Assembly (NCBI RefSeq): GCF_028890485.2 | Contig: NZ_JARCHV010000002.1 | Coordinates: 868,001 to 932,000, forward strand | Length of the DNA: 64,000 nt | Source: Planococcus sp. SK3692 | GTDB taxonomy: Bacteria; Bacillota; Bacilli; Bacillales_A; Planococcaceae | Direction of reading: 5' to 3' | Shown: positions 8,359 through 17,800 of the stretch, in pieces | Numbering within the stretch: the first letter of the stretch is position 1 | Layout: every line of letters begins with the position of its first letter | Notes under the pieces: generated by a model | What the model was told of the DNA's origin: nothing | The model's input: only the letters and a program-made list of their open reading frames with translations | Database searches by the model: none | Made by a program: the position numbers and the translations under genes

Positions 8359-8423
8359 TTCTGGACGCAATGAAGAAGCTAACATACGCTGTATTCACCC
8401 GGGAATAGACAGGACGTCCAGAA
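8359..8423 (+). promoter_or_regulatory. Long-range inverted repeat before the sigma-factor gene
   Basis: TTCTGGACG (8359-8367) and CGTCCAGAA (8415-8423) are perfect 9-bp arms 47 nt apart. The right arm runs into the ribosome binding site AGAAGGA. If transcription starts upstream of the left arm the RNA could hide the site; a TATATT at 8355-8360 overlaps the left arm instead, which would make it a DNA-level site. Confidence 0.4.
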
Positions 8424-8433
8424 GGAACAGAAG

Positions 8434-8922
8434 ATGGAAGATTTTACTGAAGTAGCAGACCAATATGCACCGATGATCTCATCGATTATCCGCAAGTTAA
8501 ATATTTACACAGATTACGATGCATTTCGCCAACTGGGCTTTATTGCGCTCTGGCAAGCTTGGGAAAAGCACGATCCGGAAATTGGCCATTTTGCGCCGTT
8601 TGCCTATCGAAGCATCAAAGGAGCCATGAAAGACGAATTGACAAGGCGTCAAAAAGGAGGCAAAAAGGTCAAAAATTCCGATCTATTCCTTGAAGAGGAA
8701 GAGACAGTGGAGTGGGTGGCTGAGAAATTGCCAGAATGGCTGGATGCGGCTTTATTGAGCACGAAAGAACGCCGGCTGCTTCAAGAGATGTATATAGATG
8801 GCTACAGCCTTACAGAATTGCAAAAGCATTACGGGGTCACATTATCCGGCATGAAAAAGCGCAGGGAACGAACCTTGACGAAAATACGGGCCGCGATTGA
8901 CCATCCGTATAAAGACCGCTAA
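8434..8922 (+). CDS. Small sigma-70 family factor (SigH/ComX-like)
   Basis: 162 aa. Region 2: YAPMISSIIRKLNIYTDYDAFRQLGFIALWQAWEKHDPEIGHFAPFAYRSIKGAMKDEL in order (residues about 11-70), with the G-x-F-x-x-(Y/F)AY-x-x-I-x-G-x-M block that contacts the -10 element. Region 4: LSTKERRLLQEMYIDGYSLTELQKHYGVTLSGMKKRRERTLTKIR, a helix-turn-helix for the -35 element. Region 3 is nearly absent, as in SigH and competence-type alternative sigma factors. The ATG follows AGAAGGA. The gene is divergent from the comK-like gene, so the two may form a regulatory pair; the regulon cannot be read from this window. Confidence 0.75.
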   Translation: MEDFTEVADQYAPMISSIIRKLNIYTDYDAFRQLGFIALWQAWEKHDPEIGHFAPFAYRSIKGAMKDELTRRQKGGKKVKNSDLFLEEEETVEWVAEKLPEWLDAALLSTKERRLLQEMYIDGYSLTELQKHYGVTLSGMKKRRERTLTKIRAAIDHPYKDR

Positions 8923-8990
8923 AAATAGCTGGAAGGGGAAGGGAAGTTATCGGTATAATAGTATTCTGAAACGGAAAAGGAGGTGCGTCC

Positions 8991-10259
8991 ATGGAAGCGA
9001 TGATGACCGGTATGATCAATAATATTTTCTTCATCATTTTTCCACTCATCCTCTATCAGATGTTTGCGACAGCTGGACAGCGAAACTTTTTCGTCAGCCA
9101 CCGGATTACCATGACGATCCTGTTTTCTATTTCCATCATCCTGTGCATGGTGTTTCCGTACCAGTTTCTTACGGAAGATTATATATTCGACCTTCGGCAA
9201 GTACCAATGATTGTTGGGGCATTATACGGCGGGCCGCTGGTCAGTGCGGTGCTATTCATCGTGTCTGCTGTCGGCCGCATAGCGATTGGCGGCGACGGGA
9301 TGTATATCGCCATTCTCAATCAATTGCTGCTGGCAGCTGGCGTGCCATTCCTTGGGCCGCTTTACCGGAAAGTCAATCGCTGGTGGAAAGCTGGGCTCGT
9401 CTTCTCTATTTCGATCGTGTCGCTGCTATTTAATTTGTTTGCGGGCTATTTTTTCTTTGGAGACCCGATTCACAACCTAATCGGAATCTGGCTCATGCTC
9501 ATGCTCAATCAAGGCGGCATCATCATATTGACTGCCTTGCTCATCGAACATCTGCAAAAACAGGAGTATTTATTTAATTCACTCATGCGCCATGAAAAGA
9601 TGGAGACAGTCAGCCATTTCGCTGCGGCTGTGTCCCATGAATTACGCAATCCGCTCCAAAGTGTAAAAGGCTTTATCCAGCTGCTTCAGGAATACGAATA
9701 CCCACGGTCGAAACAGCTGGAGTTCCAGCAGACCATCTTAGAGGAAATTAAAGTAGCAGAAAACTTAATCGACGACTATTTAATCTATGCAAAGCCGGTT
9801 TACGGTGAAATGAAACGTATCGAAGTGGAACCGGAACTATCCCATGTCATTAAGATCATGACGCCGTATGCCAATGCCAGGAATGTTGAAATTTTTGTGC
9901 ATGGCACTGACGGCGCCAGCTCGATTTTGGGCGATTCCCAAAAGCTCCATCAGGCTCTGGTGAATATTATCCGAAATGGCATTGAAGCGATGCCGGACGG
10001 CGGAAAGCTGCATGTCGAGATTGAAATCTCTCCCCATACGGTTTGTGTGCATATCCAGGACGAAGGAGTGGGCATGACAAAGGAGCAGGTCAAACGACTT
10101 GGGGAACCGTATTTCTCCAATAAGTCGAAGGGGACAGGGCTTGGGCTTATGGTCACTTACAGCATCCTCAACCAAATGGGAGGAGAAATTACTGTCGAAT
10201 CCGAAGTCAGCAAAGGCACCAAATTCATTTTGGAATTTCCAAAACTTCCGAACGAATAA
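8991..10259 (+). CDS. Membrane sensor histidine kinase (5TM-LYT/KinB-like)
   Basis: 422 aa. Six hydrophobic segments occupy residues 1-190; the block MIVGALYGGPLVSAVLFIVSA matches the 5TM receptors of LytS/YhcK type. No PAS or HAMP domain is evident. HisKA has SHELRNPLQSVKGFI with the phospho-accepting His. The HATPase domain shows the N box (LVNIIRNGIEAM), G1 (DEGVGM), the F region (PYFSNKSKGTGLGL) and G2. The ATG follows AAAAGGAGG. No response regulator lies beside it, so it is an orphan kinase like the sporulation kinases KinA-E; whether it feeds a phosphorelay is a guess. Confidence 0.85.
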   Translation: MEAMMTGMINNIFFIIFPLILYQMFATAGQRNFFVSHRITMTILFSISIILCMVFPYQFLTEDYIFDLRQVPMIVGALYGGPLVSAVLFIVSAVGRIAIGGDGMYIAILNQLLLAAGVPFLGPLYRKVNRWWKAGLVFSISIVSLLFNLFAGYFFFGDPIHNLIGIWLMLMLNQGGIIILTALLIEHLQKQEYLFNSLMRHEKMETVSHFAAAVSHELRNPLQSVKGFIQLLQEYEYPRSKQLEFQQTILEEIKVAENLIDDYLIYAKPVYGEMKRIEVEPELSHVIKIMTPYANARNVEIFVHGTDGASSILGDSQKLHQALVNIIRNGIEAMPDGGKLHVEIEISPHTVCVHIQDEGVGMTKEQVKRLGEPYFSNKSKGTGLGLMVTYSILNQMGGEITVESEVSKGTKFILEFPKLPNE

Positions 10260-10261
10260 AG

Positions 10262-10302
10262 AAACCGCCTGGATAGCCGATTAATGGCGATCCAGGCGGT
10301 TT
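10262..10302. terminator. Bidirectional terminator
   Basis: Perfect 13-bp arms AAACCGCCTGGAT / ATCCAGGCGGTTT around a 15-nt loop, between convergent genes. Confidence 0.9.
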
Positions 10303-10304
10303 TG

Positions 10305-11177
10305 CTATTGGTTTTGAAGTTTGTGGAGAAACGGTAAGACCGCTTGCTCTTTCAGCTTCGCCTCAAACATGATGTCGACTTCATAGCCTTCGACAAGTTT
10401 CAGCAATTCGGCAAAATCTTCTTCCGAAATGAGGTCATGATGGCGCAGGTCGGTGAATCCTTCACGCCCAGTGCTGATATGGATTTTAGGGCGTCCATAT
10501 CCTTCCCAAGTAGCCAAGATTTCTGAGAAATCAACCGGCTCCCCATCGTTATTGCAATTATGGTGATGGATATCGAAGCAAATTGGCACTTTGCACATCG
10601 CGTGAACGTCAAGCACATCGCGCAATGTGAATGTTTTGTCATCGTTTTCAAGCCTTAATCGCTGCCGGATACTATCGGACAGCATTAAGTAATTGTCTGC
10701 AAAGCGCCGCTTGGCAGTATCTTTATCGCCATAGGCACCACCTGTATGCAGGATGATGTCCGTGCCGCCGAGCAGTTGAATCAATTTGTCGTGATATTCA
10801 AGGTCTTCAATCGATTTCCTCACTACTTCAGGCTTGGGTGAATTCAACACTGTGTATTGCCCGGGATGTACAGAAACCCGAATCCCATGATCATTTACCA
10901 GTCGACGGATCTCTCCAGCTATTGCCAGGAAATCTTCATCTTCCCACCAGCGCCAATCATTGATTGGATGTGTCGACAAAGGGACAATGGAACTTGAGGC
11001 GCGGTAAAAAAGAATGCCTTGTTCCAAATTCCAGCGAATGACTTCTAAAGTTGTTTCCATATTTTGGATGGTCAATTCTTTAATTTTTTCGACGCCTTCT
11101 TTTTCGGCTGTGGCTAGACGCAATGTGCGAAAAACCGTTTTTAGCTCGGTGTTCATGCATGCATATCCTAATCTCAT
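10305..11177 (-). CDS. uvsE: UV damage endonuclease UvsE
   Basis: 290 aa from ATG 11177 (MRLGYACMN, the usual N-terminus). A GTG seven codons upstream contains the ribosome binding site GGGAGGAG and is rejected. TIM-barrel metal ligands are visible in SVHPGQY, ILHTGGAYGDK, FDIHHHNCN, KIHIS and MFEAK. The family nicks DNA 5' to UV photoproducts and other lesions, an excision route independent of UvrABC. The family is about 300 aa, so the gene is full length. It is divergent from an SRPBCC gene with about 97 bp between starts. Confidence 0.95.
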   Translation of the reverse strand: MRLGYACMNTELKTVFRTLRLATAEKEGVEKIKELTIQNMETTLEVIRWNLEQGILFYRASSSIVPLSTHPINDWRWWEDEDFLAIAGEIRRLVNDHGIRVSVHPGQYTVLNSPKPEVVRKSIEDLEYHDKLIQLLGGTDIILHTGGAYGDKDTAKRRFADNYLMLSDSIRQRLRLENDDKTFTLRDVLDVHAMCKVPICFDIHHHNCNNDGEPVDFSEILATWEGYGRPKIHISTGREGFTDLRHHDLISEEDFAELLKLVEGYEVDIMFEAKLKEQAVLPFLHKLQNQ

Positions 11178-11274
11178 GGTTTTCAGCTCCTCCCGCACAA
11201 TATACCCGATTTACGTAGAAAACGCACGGAACTTGGGTATACTAATCATAAAGACGAGTGGAGGAGGAATTTCA

Positions 11275-11760
11275 ATGACAGCAGAAATCACCAAAAATCC
11301 TACCGGCTACAATGCCACATTCGACAGATATTTTGAGCATCCCCCAGAGCAAGTGTGGGCAATGCTGACAGACAACCACAAAATCCACCGCTGGTTTTCA
11401 GGGCTTCAAATGGAACAACAAGGCGAATCGGGTCATCTGACGCTGGACATGGGGCATGGGAAAAAGAGAGAATTCCCGATTACCGACTATAAAAAAGGCG
11501 AAGTTTTTGCTTTTGAATGGGGCGACGACCATGTCCGTTTCGAGCTAGGCCCAGATGACCATGGAACGAGATTGAAAATGATCGAGACTTTGACTCACAT
11601 TTCTGGACACACCCCAAAAGATGTGGCGGGGTGGCATGTCGCGCTGGATATTATGGAAGCTATTTTAGATAGCCGTGGAATTGAGCGCACGTCTGAATGG
11701 GAGCGCTGGTACCCGGAATACAAGCGCTTGTTTGAAAGCATGGGCGTTGATTTTGCATAG
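11275..11760 (+). CDS. SRPBCC / AHSA1-like domain protein
   Basis: 161 aa. The start has AGGAGGAA six bases upstream. FDRYFEHPPEQVWAMLTDNHKIHRWF at the N-terminus, F-x-WGDDHVRFEL in the middle and the C-terminal GWHVALDIMEAIL helix are typical of the AHSA1-type branch of the Bet v1-like (SRPBCC) fold, a deep hydrophobic ligand pocket. In bacteria these proteins often respond to or bind small hydrophobic molecules or thiol-reactive stress; no specific ligand can be read here. Single-gene transcript ended by a strong terminator. Confidence 0.82.
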   Translation: MTAEITKNPTGYNATFDRYFEHPPEQVWAMLTDNHKIHRWFSGLQMEQQGESGHLTLDMGHGKKREFPITDYKKGEVFAFEWGDDHVRFELGPDDHGTRLKMIETLTHISGHTPKDVAGWHVALDIMEAILDSRGIERTSEWERWYPEYKRLFESMGVDFA

Positions 11761-11767
11761 AATGTCG

Positions 11768-11804
11768 AAGAACCCCCAAGCGGATGATCCGCTTGGGGGT
11801 TCTT
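11768..11804. terminator. Strong terminator with 18-bp perfect stem
   Basis: The inverted repeat begins AAGAACCCCCAAGCGGAT (11768-11785) and its complement follows after a single base. Near-symmetrical, it may serve both strands, though the convergent gene ends about 95 bp away. Confidence 0.85.
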
Positions 11805-11898
11805 ATCGGCTTTTTAATAGGGAATCGTTTCATTGGATGTTTGGAATCACTTCCTGGAAACTGGATGAAATACGCAAAGAGGGTGGGAGATGCTTGCT

Positions 11899-12657
11899 TC
11901 AGGAAATCTGGAATTCATATTTTCGGTCTTCACGGAACTCGCCGTTTTCATAGCTTCGCTCAGCAAAAGTGACCAGCCCATCGTGGTCGATGAGCAATAC
12001 GGTGGCTGAGCGTGTTCCGTAATCGGGCATTTTGATGAACATCGGCGACAGCGCGCGTTCCAGATCCAAACCGACGCCGGTTTGTGGGAGCAGGTGGTCG
12101 GGCGCTTGTTCCGCATCTGCTAAAATTTCAAACAAGCGGTCGAGTTCTAATTGTTCATTCACCGATACATACGCCTCAAGCTTTTCTTTTCCGCGCTCGA
12201 CTTTGGGCCAAGGCGTATTCAAAAAATGATTGCTTAATCCATGTGTGCCAGGCGGAACTTTTACCGGTTCGCCGTGAATATTATTGTAATAATACAGCCC
12301 GTCCGCATCACCTGCGATTAAATTGAACCCAGCATAATCCTTATCATTGATTGTCTGCAAATAATCTGCTGGAGAGATATGGCCATCCAGAAATTGCGTG
12401 ACTAATTCGCCGCGTGATTTGGCGCCGGCTGCCATATGGTCTGGATCCCGGTAGTTGGTCAGCGCAGCGAAACGCCCCGATTTATGGACGCCGAGCCAAG
12501 TGCCCATCTGGCTCAAATCGCGGCCGGCAAGAATATCGGGTGAATCTTTCCAGAAATGAGCCGGTGCTGCGGGGCGTCCGTAAAATTCATCGCGGTTGGC
12601 GGCGACAATTAATTTATAGCGGGGATGCTGCTGGAATTGCAAATTGATCAAACACAT
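11899..12657 (-). CDS. NRDE (TANGO2-like) family protein
   Basis: 252 aa. The N-terminal MCLINLQF with an exposed Cys2 and the block VAANRDEFYGRPA define the NRDE family, related by fold to Ntn hydrolases. GTWLGVHKSGRFAALTNYR and GLSNHFLNTPWPKVERGK are further conserved blocks, and Cys2 could be the nucleophile after Met removal. The biochemical role of bacterial members is unsettled; the eukaryotic relative TANGO2 is linked to heme or lipid handling. The start follows AGGAGGGATT. Upstream (12658-12925) there is a minus-strand TATAAT at 12732-12737 but no convincing -35. Confidence 0.85.
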   Translation of the reverse strand: MCLINLQFQQHPRYKLIVAANRDEFYGRPAAPAHFWKDSPDILAGRDLSQMGTWLGVHKSGRFAALTNYRDPDHMAAGAKSRGELVTQFLDGHISPADYLQTINDKDYAGFNLIAGDADGLYYYNNIHGEPVKVPPGTHGLSNHFLNTPWPKVERGKEKLEAYVSVNEQLELDRLFEILADAEQAPDHLLPQTGVGLDLERALSPMFIKMPDYGTRSATVLLIDHDGLVTFAERSYENGEFREDRKYEFQIS

Positions 12658-12925
12658 AATAATCCCTCCTAGTTTGCGGCGCCATGTAAAGGTAGCTGCA
12701 AAAATCAGTACGGTTGCCTGAAGATGCTTTTATTATAGCGGATACGGCTGAGCTTGGCTTATCGAGTGCTTGGCAGCTGGGTAAGTAGGATCACTCGCAT
12801 TGCCGGCGGAAAATATGACGATTTTTTCCCGCTCAACAGGTTGTTCCTGATGAATGGAAAGTCTGATAAGATGTTAAAGAAGTTAAAACAAGTCAGTGGC
12901 ATTACGGGGAATTGGGGGATTGAAG

Positions 12926-14593
12926 ATGGGGAGAAGGCCTGAACGATTGGCATTGGAACGTGTATTGCTTGAAGGAATAGAAGAGATGATTTTCATTGTC
13001 AGGGTTGAGGAAGAGGGGGGGGTTTACGAATTCATTAACGAGGCAGTGAAAGCCAATACACAAATGGATGATTCCGCTCTTGGAAAGGCATTTCGTGAAG
13101 TGCACGAGCCTGAAACTGCGCAGCAGCTGATTCAATTTTATGAGCAGGCCTTAATGGCAAGGACGAGTATTTTCTATGAGGATTCCTATTATGCTCCGAA
13201 CGGCGAACTGCGTTATTCGAAGTCGCGTTTGACGCCGATGTTCGATGAGTTCGGGCGGTGCAGCCATATCGTCAGCGTTGTCAATGATGTGACGGAAGAA
13301 AAGCTGGCGAAGCATGCGCGGGAAGAAGCGCTCAGCCGGCTTGAAGAAAGCAATGCCAAATACCGTTCTTTGTTTCAGAGCAATGGCGATGCAGTTTTTA
13401 CTTTGACATTGGACGGGCAGATCAATGGCGGAAACCGAATGGCCAGAACATTAATCCAGCGGCCTATCAACGAGTTGGCAGGCAGGCGTTTCTGTGAACT
13501 GGTTGAGCCGGCCGAGCACATGAAATCAAAAGAAATCTTTGAAGAGGCATCAGCAGGCCTGTACAAAGACCACCGGCTGAACTTGCAAGCCAAAGATGGG
13601 GAAGCGATCGGGTGCTTAGTGAAATTCATTCCAATCAGCGTTTACGGCAAAGTTACTGGCTATTATTTGATGGCCAAAGACATGACTGAGCTGGACAGGC
13701 TGGTAAGCAAATATTTGGAGAGCGAAAAGAATTTCCGTGTGATTGCCGAGAATGTGTACGATGTGGTGGTCTTGATGAATAGGCAAAAAGAATATTTATA
13801 TGTCTCCCCTTCCAGCCAAGCAATTTTCGGCATCGCCCCACAACAAGCGGCATCGCAGAAACCTTTTTTCAACGTACATCCGGACGATTTGGTGCTTGTC
13901 GATCAGCAATTCCAAGAAGCCGTGCAACAGGCGGGCCCATATTCCTTGCAACTGCGCTTCGATCACCCGGAACGTGGATGGATTTGGGCGGAGATGAACG
14001 GAACACCCGTATACGATGAGGAAGGTGCATTTTCGCATATGGTCATGATTGTCCGGGATATTTCAGTGCAAAAAGATTACGAATCGCAATTAGAATTTTA
14101 TGCATTTCACGACTCCTTGACCGGACTGCCAAACCGCCGTTATTTTCAGGAATACTGCCGCAATAAACAAAAAACACAAGAACAAGCGGGCGGTAAAATT
14201 GCGCTGGCCGTCTTAGATCTTGATGATTTTAAAGAAATTAATGATGAATATGGGCATGACGTTGGCGATATGGTATTGATTGAATTTGCGAAGCGCTTGT
14301 CCAAACTGGAAGAACAAGGACATATTCCAGCCAGAGTGGGCGGCGATGAATTCGTGATCTTACTTGATACAGCAACGGATGAGGAGGCTCAAGCTGCTGC
14401 CAAAACCATTCATGCCTTACTCTCGGGCGACTTGATGGTCAATGGCAATCCCATCCCCATTAATTTCAGTATAGGAGCGGCTGTCTCCTCTATGGCAGAA
14501 GAAAATATTTCTGCTGTAGTAAGGCGGGCTGATGAAGCGATGTACAAAGCAAAGGGCAATGAAACGGATAGACTTCATATAGTACAGCCGTAA
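12926..14593 (+). CDS. Diguanylate cyclase with three PAS domains
   Basis: 555 aa, apparently soluble. The ATG at 12926 has GGGGGAT about six bases upstream; a GTG ten codons earlier is weaker. PAS-like regions lie at about 15-130, 140-265 and 270-395, the last with RDISVQKDYESQLEFYAFHDSLTGLPNRR leading into the GGDEF domain. The active site is intact (RVGGDEFVILLD, G472-F476). The RxxD inhibitory position reads EQGH, so product inhibition through the I-site is not expected. There is no EAL domain. It makes c-di-GMP from GTP and could feed the degenerate-GGDEF receptor 9 kb away. Confidence 0.9.
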   Translation: MGRRPERLALERVLLEGIEEMIFIVRVEEEGGVYEFINEAVKANTQMDDSALGKAFREVHEPETAQQLIQFYEQALMARTSIFYEDSYYAPNGELRYSKSRLTPMFDEFGRCSHIVSVVNDVTEEKLAKHAREEALSRLEESNAKYRSLFQSNGDAVFTLTLDGQINGGNRMARTLIQRPINELAGRRFCELVEPAEHMKSKEIFEEASAGLYKDHRLNLQAKDGEAIGCLVKFIPISVYGKVTGYYLMAKDMTELDRLVSKYLESEKNFRVIAENVYDVVVLMNRQKEYLYVSPSSQAIFGIAPQQAASQKPFFNVHPDDLVLVDQQFQEAVQQAGPYSLQLRFDHPERGWIWAEMNGTPVYDEEGAFSHMVMIVRDISVQKDYESQLEFYAFHDSLTGLPNRRYFQEYCRNKQKTQEQAGGKIALAVLDLDDFKEINDEYGHDVGDMVLIEFAKRLSKLEEQGHIPARVGGDEFVILLDTATDEEAQAAAKTIHALLSGDLMVNGNPIPINFSIGAAVSSMAEENISAVVRRADEAMYKAKGNETDRLHIVQP

Positions 14594-14614
14594 GCATCTG
14601 CTTACGATTTTTTT
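14590..14614 (+). terminator. Intrinsic terminator overlapping the cyclase stop
   Basis: GTAAGC / GCTTAC with a 4-nt loop, then a run of seven T. The left arm covers the TAA stop codon. Confidence 0.75.
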
Positions 14615-14898
14615 CATCCTTTTGAACTAAGGGAGAAAAAGTGTTGTGATTATCGTAGTTCAAAATATATATTTGAATATTCGGAAATTAAAATGGTTTT
14701 CTTTTCCTGTGATAAATGATATGATTTAATTAAATCAATAAACCTAGTTAATATACATAAAATGGATTTAAAAAATAAAAAGTAAATCTTTTGCCTTAGG
14801 ACAAATGATTATTTCCAGCCATTTCAAGGTGTAAGCCAATAAATGGGATTTTAATAATTATAGATATCTGATAATTCGGATAAAAGAGGTGCGATGCC
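14615..14898 (+). promoter_or_regulatory. AT-rich upstream region of the hybrid kinase, with two palindromes
   Basis: About 280 bp without a gene. TTCAAA-N7-TTTGAA lies at 14659-14677 and a perfect 16-bp palindrome TGATTTAATTAAATCA at 14722-14737. Either could bind a dimeric regulator. No confident promoter hexamers were found. The start codon is preceded by AAGAGGTG. Confidence 0.4.
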
Positions 14899-17800
14899 AT
14901 GAGTTATTTCATCAGAAAGACAAGCTCAGCTCTTTGCTTTTTTGTCATATGCTGGTTGGCGTTTTCCGGTGCCGTCATGAATACTTCTGCGGATTCTGGC
15001 AGCCAGCTTATGCTGGATGATCGGAAAGACAAAATTACAGCGGGCAGCCGGCTTTCTGTTTTTGAAGATGAATCAGGCAGTTTGCAAGTTGGAGATATTC
15101 AACAACCGCCATATGTTTGGAATTTCATGTCCGCTGGCGATAAACCTTTGAACATCGGATTTAGCTCATCAACTTATTGGTTAATGGTTGAAGTAGAAAA
15201 TCAGGCACAAGCCGACAAGGAATGGCTTCTCGAACTGGGATCTTCAACTGTCGATCAAGTGAGCCTTTATACAGCTGACGAAGAGGGCGGGTTCACGGTT
15301 GAGAAGGCGGGGCAGGAAATCGGCTCAGGAATCATCCACCGGACAGCGGTTTTTTCGATAGCGCCGCCCCCAGGCGAATCGACCGTTTACTGGATGCGCG
15401 TTGAATCTTCTGCACCGATTCAATTACCGGTAACTGTGTGGGATCGAGAGGTATTTGAGAGCCAGACCCGGCAGCAGGTTGCGTGTGTCGGTGTGCTTGG
15501 CGGTCTTGGGTTAATGTTTTTGTTCTATTATATTCATCGCTTCACTGTTATGCGGCAGCGCGCTTATTTGTATTTCGTTATTTATGCCATCACGGTGTTC
15601 TTTCTTTTTTCTTCAGCAGCCGGCTTGAGTTTGGATGTCATCTGGCCAGAGTTGGATTTATGGAACGGGCATAGCGTGTTCTTCATGGTCGGGCTGTCAT
15701 CGCTATCGGTGACGCTGCTGACGGAAGGCTTATTGAATACGAAGCGCCATTTGCCTGAAACGGATCGCATGATCAAATCGCTGCTCATATTCAATGCAGT
15801 GGTGTTGACTACTTTATTTATTTCACTTGAATGGGCGAGGCTTTTGCTTGTGCTGGCACTCAGCGCCACATTGGCTGTCAGCTTGTTATTGGCGGCTTAT
15901 GGCATGAAAAGGGGATTGGTGCATGCCCGTTATTACTCAGTATCGTTAATTTTCTTTTCAGTCGCGGCTGCTTTGAACGCTTTATATGTCTCGGGAATTT
16001 TGCCGGTCACAATAGCAGCACAAGGCTTGATTTTCTTCCTTGGCATCTTTGCGGTTCTGTTCGCTGCATTAGCGCTCCGAGATAAAGAGAAAATCAGGGA
16101 GCAGGAAAGGCTTCAGCGTGAGCGCAGTTCTGTAGAACGACAGCGTATCGAAATTGAACGGCTGCGGCAAGTGAATGAACGAAAAGACGAATTGCTCGCC
16201 ATCACGTCCCATAGCCTGCGCACGCCTCTATATGGAATGGTGGGGATTGCAGAATCTCTTCAAGAATCTGCTTATAGCAAAATGCCCCATTCTGTTATCC
16301 AACAATTGGAAACGATTTCTGAAAGCGGTAAAAAGTTGGCACGGATGATTAATGAAACCTTGGATTTTTCTGGACCGAAACATCATATATTGTCTTTACA
16401 TCTGGAAAAAGTGAAACTTTCAGCCGTCGCGGATTCCGTCATTCGCTTATGCACCCCTTTGCTGAAATCGAGTGAAGTTAGCTTAAAGCACACAATTCCC
16501 GCTGATTTCACGGAAGCGATTGCCGATCCGGAAAGGGTGCGGCAAGTGCTCTATAATCTCGTTGGGAATGCGGTGGAGCATACGGAAAGTGGGAGTATCA
16601 CCATATCAGCGAAAATCATCAAAAAACAAGTCGCCATTACGGTTAAAGATACAGGAAGCGGAATGGAAGAACAGCAGCTGGATAGTTTGTTTGATCCGAT
16701 CGGCACTTCTACGACCCCTCATTTAGGCATCGGAATGGGCCTGAAAATCACCAAAAGACTGGTGGAAATGCAAGGTGGCTGGCTGAAGGCAGAGTCCACC
16801 ATTGGCAAAGGGTCTTCTTTTACCTTCACGCTGCCGCTAACTGAAGAAGAACGGGAACTGGAATCAGTGCCTCCAACAGAAATCAGGGAACTGACAGCAT
16901 CGCAGCTGGCCGACTCGCTGATCAAAGAAAAGAACGTAAAAAAAGGGTTGCGCATCCTCGTCGTGGAGGCGGAAGAAGTCAACCGACTGATGCTGGTCCA
17001 CCAGCTTAAAGGAGAGGGCTATAAAGCGGAAGGCGTCAGCTGCGGTGAAGAAGCGCTTGTGCATTTGGAAAACCGGCCAGCGGATTTGGTCATTCTCGAT
17101 GATGAGCTTCCGGATATGGCGGGGGATGAATTATGCCGCCGCATCCGGGTCAATGCGACCTTGACAGAATTACCGATTTTAATGCTATCCGATAAAGAAG
17201 GAGTTAAGGAAAAGACCAACGCTTTCAGTGCGGGTGCCAACGATTATTTGGTGAAGCCATGCGATGTCGAAGAGTTTCTCATGAGAGTGGAAACGCTCGC
17301 TACGCTACGCAGCATGACACAGGAAATCACCAATTTGAATTTCTTCCTGGAACGCAATGTTAAAGAGCGGACAATGGCGTTGGAAATCACCAATATGAAC
17401 TTGTTAACGGTGAATGATGAAATCCAGGAAGTCGAAAAATCACGCAACGAGATGCTATCGGCAATTTCACATGAACTGGGTACACCGATTACCTTGATTC
17501 ATAGCTATATCCAAGCAGTGAAGGAAAGCTTGATTGAAGAGAACAATCCCCGTTATTTGGATATGATCCATAAAAAACTTTTATTGCTGGAGCGTTTGAC
17601 GGAAGATCTCGTCGAGCTGTCTAAATACAAATCGGGCAATATGACGCTGCGTTTCGGGGAACTGAAGTTGGATGAGTGGCTGGAAAGGATTGCGGCGTCC
17701 ATGGAAGCGGATCTTGCGCAGAGCGGCCGGCGGTTCCGTTTTGAAGGGCCGGGCGGAAAAGAACAGCCGGCGGATTGGAGGCTATTGGTCGATGTGGACC

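Noticed and set aside
11205..11245. Sigma-A promoter TTTACG/TATACT before the SRPBCC gene
   Set aside because: The hexamers are 22 bases apart, too far for a normal promoter.
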